DNA from: Petrolisthes cinctipes
Taxonomy: Eukaryota; Arthropoda; Malacostraca; Decapoda; Porcellanidae
Length of the DNA: 64,000 nucleotides
Reading direction: 5' to 3'
Assembly: GCA_033782935.1 (NCBI GenBank)
Contig: JAWQEG010000710.1
Coordinates: 2,046,001 to 2,110,000 of the forward strand
The position numbers and the translations under genes are program-made. Every line of letters begins with the position of its first letter. Within the stretch, counting starts at the first letter, position 1. This document shows, in pieces, positions 34,413 through 48,000 of this stretch. The notes below the pieces were generated by a model, which was not told where the DNA came from, made no database searches, and saw nothing but the letters and a program-made list of their open reading frames with translations.

Positions 34413-37400
34413 CAGTCATTCATGAGGTGATAGGTGTGTCCATGTCATTACAGTGCTAGGACTGTAAATATCAACAGTCATTAATGGGGTGGTGAGTGTG
34501 TGGGTATTATTACAGTGCTTTGACTGTAAATATCAACAGTCATTCAGAGGGTTGTGGGTGTCATTAGAGTTCTTGGACTGTATATATTAACAGTCATTTA
34601 TGGGGTGTTGGGTGTGTGCATGTCATTACAGTGCTTGGACTGAAAATATCAACAGTCATTTATGGGGTGGTGGGTGTGTGGGTGTCATTATAGTACTTGG
34701 ACTATAAATATCAACCATCATTTATGGGGTGGTGGGTGAGTGGGTTTTCATTACAGTGCTTGGACTATAAATATCAACAGTCATTCATAGGGTGGTGGGT
34801 GTGTGAGTGTCATTACAGAGCTTGGACTCTAAATATTAACAGTCATTCATGGGGTGGTGGGTGTGTGGATGTCATTACAGTGCTTGGACTGTAAATATCA
34901 ACAGTCAATCATAGGGTGGTGGGTGTGTGAGTGTCATTACAGTGCTTGGACTGTAAATATCAACAGTCATTCATGGGGTGGTAGGTGTGTCGGTGTCATT
35001 ACAGTGTTTTGATTGTAATTATCAACAGTCATTCATAGGGTGGTGGGTGTCATTACAGTGATTGGACTGTAAATATCAACAGTCATTCATGGGGTGGTGG
35101 GTGCGTGGATTTCATTACAGTGGTTGGACTGTAAATATCAACCATAATTCCTGGGGTGGTGGGTGTGGGGGTGTCATTACTGTGCTTGGACTGTAAATAT
35201 CAATAGTCAATCATTAGGTGGTGGGTGTGTGGGTGTCATTACAGTGCTTGGACTGTAAATATAAAGTCATTCATGGGGTGGTGGGTGTATGGGTGTCATT
35301 ACAGTGATTTGATTGTAAATATCAACAGTCATTCATAGGGTGGTGGGTATCATTAGAGTGCTTGGACTGTAAATATCAACAGTCATTCATGGGGTTGTGG
35401 GTATGTGGGTGTCATTACAGTGCTTGGACTGTAAATATCAACTAAAATTCATGGGGTCGTGGGTGTTGGGGTGTCATTACAGTGCTTTTACTATAAATAT
35501 CAACAGTCATTCATGGGGTGGTGGGTGGCATTACAGTGCTTGGACTGTATATATCAAGAGTCATTCATAGGGTGATAGGTGTGTGGGTGTCATTAGAGTG
35601 CTTGGACTGTAAATATCAACAGTCAATCATAGGGTGGTGGGTGTCATTACAGTGCTTGGACTGTAAATATGAATAGTCATTCATAGGGTGGTGGGTGTGT
35701 GTGTTATTATAGAGCTTGGACTGTAAATATCAACAGTCATTCATGGAGTGGTGGGTGTGTGGGTGTCATTACAGTGCTTGGACTGTAAATATCAACAATC
35801 ATTTATGGGGTGATGGTTGTGTGAGTGTTATTACAGTACTTTGACTGTAAATATCAACAGTCATTTAGAGGGTGGTGGGTGTCATTAGAGTGCTTGGACT
35901 GTAAATATTAACAGTAATTCATGGGGTGGTGGGTATGTGGATGTCAATACAGTGCTTGGACTGAAAATATCAACAGTCATTTATGGTGTGGTGGGTGTGT
36001 GGGTGTCATTAAAGTGCTTGAACAATAATTATCAACCATCATTTATGGGGTGGTGGGTGTGTGGGTGTCATTACAGTGCTTGGACTGTAAATATCGATAG
36101 TCATTCATGGGGTGGTGGGTGTGTGGGTGTCATTACTGTTTTTTTATTGTAATTATCAACAATCATTCATAGGGTGGTGGGTGTCATTACAGTGCTTGGA
36201 CTGTAATTATCAACAGTCATTCATATGGTAGTGGTTGTGTGGGTGTCTTTACATTGCTTGGACTGTAAATATCAAACATAATTCATGGGATGGTGGGTGT
36301 GGGGTTTTTATTACAGTGCTTGGACTGTAAATATCAACAGTCAATCATGAGGTGGTGGGTGTGTGGATGTCATTACAGTGTTTTGATTGTAAATATCAAC
36401 AGTCATTCATAGTGTGGTGGGTATCATTAGAGTGCTTGAACTGTAAATATCTACAGTCATTCATGGGTTGGTGGGTGTGTGGTTGTCATTACTGTGCTTG
36501 GACTGTAAATATCAAGTCATTCATGGGGTGGTGGGTGTCATTAGTGCTTTGACTGTAAATATCAACAGTCATTCATGGGGTGGTGAGTGACATTACAGTG
36601 CTTGGACTGTAAATATCAACAGTCATTCATAAGGTGATGGGTGTTTGGGAGTCATTACATTGCTCAGACAGTAAATATCATCAGTCAATCATGGGGTGGT
36701 TGTTGTGTGGGTATCATTACAGTGCTTGGACTGTAAATATCAACAGTCATTCATAGGGTGGTAGGTGTGTGAGTGTCATTACAGAGCTTGGACTGTAAAT
36801 ATCAACAGTCATTTATGGGGTGGCGGGTGTGTGGATGTTATTAGAGTGCTTGGACTGTAAATATCAACAGTCAATCATGGGGTGGTGGGTGTGTGGGTGT
36901 CATTACAGTGTTTGGACTGTAAATATCAACAGTCATTAGTGGGGGGGTGTGTGTTTGGGTGTCATTACAGTGGTTTGATTTTAATTATCAACAGTCATTC
37001 ATAGGGTGGTGGGTGTCATTACAGTGCTTGGACTGTAAATATCAACAGTCATTCATGGGATGGTGGTTTTGTGAGTGTTATTACAGTGCTTGGACTGTAA
37101 ATATCAAACATAATTCATGGGGTGGTAGGTGTGTGGTTGTCATTACAGTGCTTGGAATGTAGATATCAACATTCAATCATGGGGTGCTGGGTGTGTGGGT
37201 GTCATTAGAGTGCTTGGACTGTAAATATCAACAGTCTTTCATGGGGTGGTGGGTGTATGGGTGTCATTACAGTGATTTGATTGTAAATATCAACAGTCAT
37301 TCATAGGGTGGTGGGTATCATTACAGTGCTTGGACTGTAAATATCAACAGTCATTTATGGGGTGGTGGGTGTGTGGCTGTCATTAGAATGCTTGGACTGT

Positions 37401-40400
37401 AAATATCAACCATAATTCATGGGGTGGTGGGTTTGGGGGTGTCATTACAGTGCTTTGACTGTAAATATCAACAGTCATTCATGGGGTGGTGGGTATGAGG
37501 GTGTCATTACAGTGCTTAAACTGTAAATATCAATAGTCATTCATGGGGTGGTAGGTGTTTGGGTGTCATTATAGTGCTTGGACTGTAAATATCAACAGTC
37601 ATTCATGGGGTGGTTGTTGTGTGGGTGTCATTACAGTGCTTGGACTGTAAATATTAATAGTCATTTATGGGGTGGAGGGTGTTTGGCTGTCATTACAATG
37701 CTTGGACTGAAAATATCATCAATAATTCATGGGGTGGTGGGTGTGGGGGTGTCATTACAGTGTGTTGACTGTAAATATTAACAGTCATTCATGGGGTGGT
37801 AGGTGTTTGGGTGTCATTATAGTGCTTGGACTGTAAATATCAACAGTCATTCATGGGGTGGTTGGTGTGTGGGTGTCATTATATAGCTTGGAGTGTAAAT
37901 ATCAAGTCATTTATGGGGTGGTGGGTATGTGTGTGTCATTAGTGCTTGGACTGTAAATATCAACAGTCATTCATTGGATAGTGTTTGGCATTATAGTGCT
38001 TGGACTGTAAATATCAATAGTCATTCATGGGGTGATGGGTGTGTGGGTGTCATTACAGTGCTTGGACTGTAAATATCAACAATCATTTACAGGGTGGTGG
38101 GTGTGTGGCTGTCATTACAGTGTTTGGACTGTAAATATCAACAGTCAGTCATGGGGTGATGGGTTTGTGGATGTTATTACAGTGTTTGGAGAGTAAATAT
38201 CAACAGTCAATAATTCGGTGGTGGGTGTGTGTGTGTCATTAGTGCTTGGACTGTAAATATCAACAGTCGTTCATGGAATGGTGGGTGGCATTACAGTGCT
38301 TGGACTGTAAATATCAACCATCATTCATTGGGTGGTGGGTGTGTGGTTGTCATTACAGTGCTCAGACTGTAAATATTAAGTGTCATTGATAGTGTGGTGG
38401 GTGTGTGGATGTCATTACAGTGCTTGGACTGTAAATATCAACAGTCATTTATAGGGTGGTGGGTGTGTGGCTGTCATTACAGTGCTTGGACTGTAAATAT
38501 CTTCTGTCATTTATGGGGTGATGGGTGTGTGGCTGTCATTACAGTGCTTGGACTGTAAATATTAATAGTCAATTATGGGGTTGTGGGGTTGTGGACGTCA
38601 TTACAGTTCTTGGACTGTAAATATTAACAGTTTTTCATGGGGTGGTGGGTGTGTGGGTGTCATTACAGTGCTTGGACTATAAATATCAACCGTCATATAT
38701 GGTGTGGTGGGTGTGTGAGTGTCATAACAGAGCTTGGACTGTAAATATTAACAGTCAATCATGAGGTGGTGGGTGTGTGGGTTTAATTACAGTGTTTTGA
38801 TTGTAAATATCAACAGTCATGGGGTGGTGGGTGTGTGGGTGTCATTAGAGTGCTTGGACTGTAAATATCAACAGTCATTCATTGGGTGGTGGGTGTTTGG
38901 GTGTCTATACAGTGCTTGGACTGTAAATATCAACAGTCAATCATGAGGTGGTGGGAGTGTTGGTATCATTACAATGCTTGGACTGTAAATATCAACAGTC
39001 ATTCATGGGGTGGTGGGTGTGTGGGTGTCATTACAGTTCTTGGACTGTAAATATCATCCATCATCCATTGGGTGGTGAGTGTGTGGGTGTCATTACAGTG
39101 CTCAGACTATAAATATTAACAGTCATTCATGGGGTGGTGAGTAGTGGGTGTCATTACACTTCTTGGACTGTAAATATTAAGAGTCATTTATGGGGTGGTG
39201 GGTGTGTGGGTGTCATTACAGTTATTGGACTGTAAATATCAACTATCATTCATTGGGTGGTGGGTGTGTGGGTGTCATTACAGTGCTTGTACTGTAAATA
39301 TTAACAGTCATTCATGGGGTAGTGGGTGTGTGGGTGTCATTACAGTGCTTGGACTGAAAATATCAACAGTCATTCATGGGGTGGTGGGTGTGTGGTTGTC
39401 ATTGCAGTGCTTGGACTGTAAATATCAAGTCATTTATGGGGTGGTGGGTTTGTGTGTGTCATTAGTGCTTGGACTGTAAATATCAACAGTATACATGGGG
39501 CGGTGAGTGGCATTACAGTGCTTGGACTGTAAATATCAACAGTCATTCATAGGGTGGTGGGTGTGTGGGTGTCATTACAGTGCTTGGACTATAAATATTA
39601 ACCATTATTTATGGGGTGGTGGGTGTGTGGGTGTCATTACAGTACCTGGATTGTAAATATCAACAGTCATTCATGGGGTGGTAGGTGTGTGGGTGTCATT
39701 ACAGTGTTTTTACAGTAAATATCAACAGTCATTTATTGGGTGGTGAGTGTGTGGGTGTCATTACAGTGCTTGGACTGTAAATATCAACCATAATTCATGG
39801 GGTGGTGGGTACGAGAGTATCATTACAGTGCTTAAACTGTAAATATCAACAGTCATTCATGGGGTGGTAGGTGTTTGGGTGTCATTATAGTGCTTGGACT
39901 GTAAATATCAATAGTCATTCATGGGGTGGTTGGTGTGTGGGTGTCATTACATGGCTTGGACTGTAAATATCAAGTCATTTAAGGGGTGGTGGGTATGTGT
40001 GTGTCATTAGTGCTTGGACTGTAAATATCAACAGTCATTCATGGGATGGTGGATAGCATTACATTGCTTGAACTGTAAATATCAACAGCCAGTCATAAGG
40101 TGGTGGGTGTGTGGATGTCATTACAGTGCTTGGACTGTAAATATCAACAGTCATTTATGGGGTGGAGGGTGTTTGGCTGTCATTAAAATGCTTGGACTGT
40201 AAATATCAACAGTCATTCATGGGGTGGTGGGTGTGGGGGTGTCATTACAGTGTGTTGACTGTAAATATTAACAGTCATTCATGGGGTGGTGGATTTGTTG
40301 GTGTCATTACAGTGCTTGGACTGCAAATATCAACAGTCATTCATGAAGTGGTGGGTTGGTGGGTGTCATTACAGTGCTTGGACTGTAAATATCAAGTCAT

Positions 40401-43400
40401 TCATTGGTTGGTGGGTGTGTGTTTGTCATTAGTGCTTTGACTGTAAATATCAACAGTCATTTATGGGGTGGTGGGTGTGGTTGTCATTAGAATGCTTGGA
40501 CTGTAAATATCAACCATAATTCATGGGGTGGTGGATACGAGGGTGTCATTACAGTGCTTGGACTGTAAATATCAACAGTCATTCATGGTGTGGTAGGTGT
40601 TTGGGTGTCATTATAGTGCTTGGACAGTAAATATCAATAGTCATTCATAGGGTGGTTGGTGTGTGGGTGTCATTACATGGCTTGGACTGTAAATATCAAG
40701 TCATTTATGGGGTGGTGGGTATGTGTGTGTCATTAGTACTTGGACTGTAAATATCAACAGTCATTCATGGGATAGTGGGTGGCATTACAGTGCTTGAACT
40801 GTAAATATCAACAGTCAGTCATGGGGTGGTGATTGTATGGATGTCATTACAGTGCTTGGACTGTAAATATCAACAGTCATTTATGGGGTGGTGGGTGTTT
40901 GGCTGTCATTACAATGCTTGGACTGTAAATATCATCAATAATTCATGGGGTGGTGGGTGTGTGGGTGTCATTACAGTGTGTTGACTGTAAATATTAACAG
41001 TCATTCATGGGGTGGTGGGTTTGTTGGTGTCATTACAGTGCTTGGACTGCAAATATCAACAGTCATTCATGGGGTGGTGGGTTGGTGGGTGTCATTAGAG
41101 TGCTTGGACTGTAAATATCAAGTCATTCATGGGTTGGTGGGTGTGTGTGTGTCATTAGTGCTTGGACTGTAAATATAAACAGTCATTTATGGGGTTGTGG
41201 GTGGCATTACAGTGCTTGGACTGTAAATATCAAAAGTCATTTATAGGGTTGTTGGTGTGTGAGTGTCATTACAGAGCTTGGACTGTAAATATCAATAGTC
41301 ATTCATTGGGTGGTGGGTGTGTTGATGTCATTACAGTGCTTGGACTGTAAATATCAACAGTCATTTATGGGGTGGTGGGTGTGTGGCTGTCATTAGAATG
41401 CTTGGACTGTAAATATCAACCATAATTCATGGGGTGGTGGGTTTGGGGGTGTCATTATAGTGCTTTGACTGTAAATATCAACAGTCATTCATGGGGTGGT
41501 GGGTATGAGGGTGTCATTACAGTGCTTAAACTGTAAATATGAACAGTCATTCATGGGGTGGTAGGTGTTTGGGTGTCATTATAGTGCTTGGACTGTAAAT
41601 ATCAACAGTCATTCATGGGGTAGTTGGTGTGTGGGTGTCATTATATAGCTTGGAGTGTAAATATCAAGTCATTTATGGGGTGGTGGGTATGTGTGTGTCA
41701 TTAGTGCTTGGACTGTAAATATCAACAGTCATTCATGGGATAGTGTTTGGCATTATAGTGATTGGACTGTAAATATCAATAGTCATTCATGGGGTGATGG
41801 GTGTGTGGGTGTCATTACAGTGCTTGGACTGTAAATATCAACAATCATTTACAGGGTTGTGGGTGTGTTGCTGTCATTATAGTGTTTGGACTGTAAATAT
41901 CAACAGTCAGTCATGGGGTGGTGGGTTTGTGGGTGTTATTACAGTGCTTGGACTGTAAATATCAACAGTCAATAATGGGGTGGTGGGTGTGTGTGTGTCA
42001 TTACATTGCTTGAACTGTAAATATCAATACTCAATTATGGGGAGGTGGGTTTGTGGATGTCATTACAGTGCTTGGACTGTAAATATAACAGTTTTTCATG
42101 GGGTGGTGGGTGTGTGTTTGTCATTAGTGCTTTGACTGTAAATATCAACAGTCATTTATGGGGTGGTGGGTGTGTGGTTGTCATTAGAATGCTTGGACTG
42201 TAAATATCAACCATAATTCATGGGGTGGTGGATACGAGGGTGTCATTACAGTGCTTAAACTGTAAATATCAACAGTCATTCATGGTGTGGTAGGTGTTTG
42301 GGTGTCATTATAGTGCTTGGACAGTAAATATCAATAGTCATTCATAGGGTGGTTGGTGTGTGGGTGTCATTACATGGCTTGGACTGTAAATATCAAGTAA
42401 TTTATGGGGTGGTGGGTTTGTGTGTGTCATTAGTGCTTGGACTGTAAATATCAACAGTTATTCATGGAGTGGTGAGTGACATTACAGTGCTTGGACTGTA
42501 AATATCAACAGTCATTTATGGGGTGGTGATTGTATGGATGTCATTACAGTGCTTGGACTATAAATATCAACAGTCATTTATGGGGTGGTGGGTGTGTGGC
42601 TGTCATTAGATTGCTTGGACTGTAAATATCAACCATAATTCATGGGGTGGTGGGTTTGGGGGTGTCATTACAGTGCTTTGACTGTAAATATGAACAGTCA
42701 TTCATTGGGTGGTGGGTGTGTGGGTGTCATTACAGTGCTTGGACTGTAAATATCAAGTCATTTATGGGGTGGTGGGTTTGTGTGTGTCATTAGTGCTTGG
42801 ACTGTAAATATCAACAGTAATTCATGGAGTGGTGAGTGACATTACAGTGCTTGGACTGTAAATATCAACAGTCATTTATGGGGTGGTGATTGTATGGATG
42901 TCATTACAGTGCTTGGACTGTAAATATCAACAGTCATTTATGGGGTGGTGGGTGTTTGGCTGTCATTACAATGCTTGGACTGTAAATATCATCAATAATT
43001 CATAGGGTGGTGGGTGTGGGGATGTCATTACAGTGTGTTGACTGTAAATATTAACAGTCATTCATGGGGTGGTTGGTTTGTTGGTGTCATTACAGTTCTT
43101 GGACTGCAAATATCAACAGTCATTCATGGGGTGGTGGGTTGGTGGGTGTCATTAGAGTGCTTGGACTGTAAATATCAAGTCATTCATGGGTTGGTGGGTG
43201 TGTGTGTGTCATTAGTGCTTGGACTGTAAATATAAACAGTCATTTATGGGGTTGTGGGTGGCATTACAGTGCTTGGACTGTAAATATCAACAGTCATTTA
43301 TGGGGTGGTGGGTGTGTGGCTGTCATTAGATTGCTTGGACTGTAAATATCAACCATAATTCATGGGGTGGTGGGTTTGGGGGTGTCATTACAGTGCTTTG

Positions 43401-44328
43401 ACTGTAAATATCAACAGTCATTCATGGTGTGGTGGGTATGAGGGTGTCATTACAGTGCTTAAACTGTAAATATGAACAGTCATATATGGGGTGGTAGGTG
43501 TTTGGGTGTCATTATAGTGCTTGGACTGTAAATATCAACAGTCATTCATAATGTGGTTGGTGTGTGGGTGTCATTATATAGCTTGGAGTGAAAATATAAA
43601 GTCATTTATGGGGTGGTGGGTATGTGTGTGTCATTACTGCTTGGACTGTAAATATCAACAGTCATTCATGGGATAGTGTTTGGCATTATAGTGCTTGGAC
43701 TGTAAATATCAATAGTCATTCATGGGGTGATGGGTGTGTGGGTGTCATTACAGTGCTTGGACTGTAAATATCAACAATCATTTACAGGGTGGTGGGTGTG
43801 TTGCTGTCATTACAGTGTTTGGACTGTAAATATCAACAGTCAGTCATGGGGTGGTGGGTTTGTGGGTGTTATTACAGTGCTTGGACTGTAAATATCAACA
43901 GTCAATAATGGGGTGGTGGGTGTGTGTGTGTCATTACATTGCTTGGACTGTAAATATCAATACTCAATTATGGGGAGGTGGGTTTGTGGATGTCATTACA
44001 GTGCTTGGACTGTAAATATAACAGTTTTTCATGGGGTGGTGAGTGTGTGGGTGTCATTACAGTTCTTGGACTATAAATATCAACCATCATATATGGGGTG
44101 GTGTGTGTATGGGTGTCATTACAGTGCTTGAACTATAAATATCAACAGTCATTTATAGGGTGGTTGGTGTGTGAGTGTCATTTCAGAGCTTGGACTGTAA
44201 ATATCAACAGTAATTCATGGTGTGGTTGGTGTGTGAATGTCATTACAATGCTTGGACTGTAAATATTAACAGTCAATCATGAGGTGGTGGGTGTGTGGGT
44301 GTCATTACAGTGTTTTGATTGTAAATAT

Positions 44329-44568
44329 CAACAGTCATGGGGTGGTAGATGTGTGGGTGTCATTAGAGTGCTTGGACTGTAAATATCAAAAGTCATTCAT
44401 TGGGTGGTGGGTGTTTGGGTGTCTATGCAGTGCTTGGACTGTAAATATCAACGGTCATGGGGTGGTAGGTGTGTGGGTGTCATTAGAGTGCTTGGACTGT
44501 AAATATCAAAAGTCATTCATTGGGTGGTGGGTGTTTGGGTGTCTATGCAGTGCTTGGACTGTAAATAT
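44329..44568 (+). repeat. 120-bp tandem duplication (two monomers)
   Basis: 44329-44448 recurs at 44449-44568 with two visible substitutions (CAACAGTC/CAACGGTC and GGTAGATG/GGTAGGTG). The unit is one 58-bp monomer lacking ATTC or an equivalent before ATGGGG, plus one 62-bp monomer. The related block at about 38.82-38.94 kb has a single copy. Confidence 0.88.
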
Positions 44569-46290
44569 CAACAGTCAATCATGAGGTGGTGGGTGTGTTG
44601 GTGTCATTACATTGCATGGACTGTAAATATGAACAGTCATTTATTGGGTGGTGGGTGTGTGGGTGTCATTACAGTGCTTGGACTGTAAAAATCAAGTCAT
44701 TTATGGGGTGGTGGGTTTGTGTGTGTCATTAGTGCTTGGACTGTAAATATCAACAGTTATTCATGGAGTGGTGAGTGACATTACAGTGCTTGGACTGTAA
44801 ATATCAACAGTCATTCATGGGGTGGTGGGTGTGTGGGTGTCATTACATTGCTTGGACTATAAATATCAACCGTCATTTATGGGGTGGTGGGTGTGTGGGT
44901 GTCATTACAGTTCTTGGACTGTAAATATCAACAGTCATTCATGGGAGGGTGGTTTGTGGGTGTCATTACAGTGCTTGGACTTTAAATATCAACAGTCATT
45001 CATGGGGTGGTGGGTTGGTGGGGGTCATTACAGTGCTTGGACTGTAAATATCAAGTATTTCATGGGTTGGTGGGTGTGTGTGTATAATTAGTGCTTGGAC
45101 TTTAAATATCAACAGTCATTTATGGGGTTGTGGGTGGCATTACAGTGCTTGGACGTTAAATATCAACAGTCATTCATAGGGTGGTTGGTGTGTGAGTGTC
45201 ATTACAGAGCTTGGACTGTAAATATCAATAGCCATTCATTGGGTAGTGGGTGTGTGGATGTCATTACAGTGTTTAGACTGTAAATATCAACGGTCATTTA
45301 TGGGGTGGTTGGTGTGTGGCATTCATTACAGTGTTTGGACTGTAAATATCAACAGTCAGTCATGGGGTTGTGGGTGTGTGGATGTCATTACAGTGCTTTG
45401 ACTGTAAATATCAACAGTCATTCATGGGGTGGTGGGTATGAGGGTGTCAGTACAATGCTTAAACTGTAAATATCAACAGTCATTCATGGGTTGGAGGGTA
45501 TTTGGGTGTCATTATAGTGTTTGGACTGTAAATATCAACAGTCATTCATGGGGTGGTTGGTGTGTGGGTGTCATTACATGGCTTGGACTGTAAATATCAA
45601 GTAATTTATGGGGTGGTGGGTATTTGTGTGTCATTAGTGCTTGGACTGTAAATATCAACAGTCATTCATGGGATGGTGGGTGGCATTACAGTGCTTGGAT
45701 TGTAAATATATACAGTCAGTCATGGGGTGGTTGGTGTGTGGATGTCATTACAGTGCTTGTACTGTAAATATCAACAGACATTTATGGGGTGGTGGGTGTG
45801 TGGCTGTCATTAGAATGCTTGGACTGTAGATATCAACCATAATTCATGGGGAGGTGGGTGTGGGGTTGTCATTACTGGGCTTTGACTGTAAATATCAACA
45901 GTCATTCATGAAGTGGTGGGTGTGTGGTTGTCATTACAGTGTTTGGAGAGTAAATATCAACAGTCAGTCATGGGGTGGTGAGTTTGTGGGTGTTATTACA
46001 GAGCTTGGACTGTAAATATCAACAGTCAATAATTCGGTGGTGGGTGTGTGTGTGTCATTACAGTGCTTGAACTATAAATATTAAGTCAATCATGGGGTGG
46101 TGGGTGTGAGTGTGTCATTAGTGCTTAGACTGTAAATATCAACAGTCGTTCATGGAGTGGTGGGTGGCATTACAGTGCTTGGACTGTAAATATCAACCAT
46201 CATTCATTGGGTGGTGGGTGTGTGGTTGTCATTAAAGTGCTCAGACTGTAAATATTAAGTGTCATTGATAGTGTGGTGGGTGTGTGGATG

Positions 46291-46293
46291 TCA
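46291..46293 (+). other. Off-phase deletion junction inside a monomer
   Basis: The sequence passes from GTGGATGTCA straight to ACAGTAATTC, losing 26 bp of the monomer (TTACAGTG through the left dyad arm). TCA stands at both ends of the lost piece, consistent with a 3-bp microhomology deletion. Confidence 0.7.
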
Positions 46294-48000
46294 ACAGTAA
46301 TTCATGGAGTGGTGGGTGTGTGGGTGTCATTACATTGCTTGGACTGTAAATATCAAGTCATTCACTATGTGGTGGGTGTGTGTGTGTCATTAGTGCTTGG
46401 ACTGTAAATATAAACATTTATTCATGGGGTAGTGGGTGTCATTACAGTGCTTGGACTCTAAATATCAACAGTAATTCCTAGGGTGATGGGTGTGTGGGTG
46501 TCATTACAGTTCTTGGACTGTAAATATCAACAGTCATTTATTGGGTGGTGAGTGTGTGGGTATCATTACAGTCCTTGGACTGTAAATATCAACCATCAAT
46601 CATTGGGTGGTGGGTGTATGGGTTACATTACAGTGCTTGGACTGTAAATATTAACAGTCATTCATGGGGTGTTAGGTGTGTAGATGTCATTACAGTGCTT
46701 GGACTGTAATTATCAACAGTCATTCATATGGTGGTGGGTGTGTGAGTGTCATTACAGTACTTGGACTGTAAATGTCAACAGTTATTAATTGGGTGGTGGG
46801 TGTGTGGGTGTCATTACATTGCTTGTACAGTAAATATCAACAGTCAATCATGGGGTGGTCGGTGTGTGGGTTTCATTACAGTGCTTGAACTGTAAATATC
46901 AACAGTCATTCCTGGGGTGGTGGGTGTATGGGTGTCATTACAGTGTTTTAACTATAAATATCAACATTCATTTATTGGGTGGTGGGCGTCATGACAGTGC
47001 TTGGACTGTAAATATAAACAGTCATTCATAGGGTTGTGCATGTGTGGGTGTCATGACAGTGCTTGGACTGTAAATATCAACCATCATTCATTAGGTGGTG
47101 GTTGTGTGGGTGTCATTACATTGCTCAGACTGTAAATACTAACAGTCATTCATGGTGTGGTGGGTGTGTGGATGTAATTACAGAGTTTGGACTAAAAATA
47201 TTAACAGTCTTTCATGGGGTGGGGGGTGTGTGGGTGTCATTACAGTGCTTGGACTATGAAAATCAACCGTCATTAATGGGGTGGTGGGTGTGTGAGTGTC
47301 ATTACAGTGCTTGGACTGTAAATATCAAAAGTCATTCTTGGGGTGGTCGGTGTGTGGGTGTCATTACAGTGCTTAGACTGTAAATATTAACAGTCATTTA
47401 TGGGGTTATGGGTGTGTGGTTGTCATTACAGTGCTTGGACTGTAAATATCAACAGTCAATCATGGAGTGGTGGGTGTGTGGGTTTCATTACAGTGCTTTA
47501 ACTGTAAATATCAACAGACATTCATGGGGTGGTGGGTATGTGGGTGTCATTACAGTGTTTTGTTTGTAAATATCAACAGTCATTTATAAGGTTGTGGGTG
47601 TCATTAGAGTGCTTGGACTGTAAATATCAACAGTCATTCATAATGTGGTGGGTGTGGGGGTGTCATTACAGTGTTGTGGCTGTAAATATCAACAGTCATT
47701 CATTGGGTGGTGGTGGTGAGTGTGTCATTACAGTGCTTGGACTGTAATTATCAACAGTCATTCATGGTGTTGTGGGTGTGTGGGTGTCATTATAATGCTT
47801 GAAATGTAAATATCAACAGTCATTCATGGGGTGGTGGGTGTGTGGTTGTCATTACAGTGCTTGGACTATAAATATTAAGTCATTCATGGTGTGGTGGGTG
47901 TGTGTGTGTGTCATTACTGCTTGGACTGTATATATCAACAGTCATTCATTGGGTGGTTGGTGTCATTACAGTGCTTTGACTGTAAATATCAACAGTCAAT

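Larger units (their letters stand above)
22766..37300 (+). repeat. ~6.2-kb higher-order repeat, copies A, B and partial C
   Basis: Copy A is 22766-29036 (6271 bp), copy B is 29037-34485 (5449 bp), and copy C starts at 34486 and is recognisable to about 37.3 kb. Landmarks shared by A and B include the GAACAATAATTATC monomer (24355, 30467; offset 6112), 24508/30798 (offset 6290), 27113/33277 (offset 6164) and two G11 tracts (offset 6164). The offset jumps 6112 to 6290 (178 = 62+62+54), then falls to 6164 (124 for two monomers plus 2 bp). The copies are very similar. C matches B at about 5.45-5.55 kb. Confidence 0.75.
37301..48000 (+). repeat. Mixed higher-order repeats, 2-8 kb relationships
   Basis: Landmark matches include CAGTGTGTTGACTG at 37758, 40248, 40974 and 43031, and TCAATTATGGGGAGGTGG at 42031 and 43964 (offset 1933). 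About 40.97-42.1 kb matches 43.03-44.0 kb. AAGTGTCATTGATAGTG at about 38380 matches 46259 (offset 7879). A GTCATGGGGTGG monomer near 38820 matches 44340 (offset 5520). Monomers of 60 or 58 bp (ATCAAGTCATT, ATTAGTGCTTGG) are frequent here. No regular single period is apparent. Confidence 0.55.
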
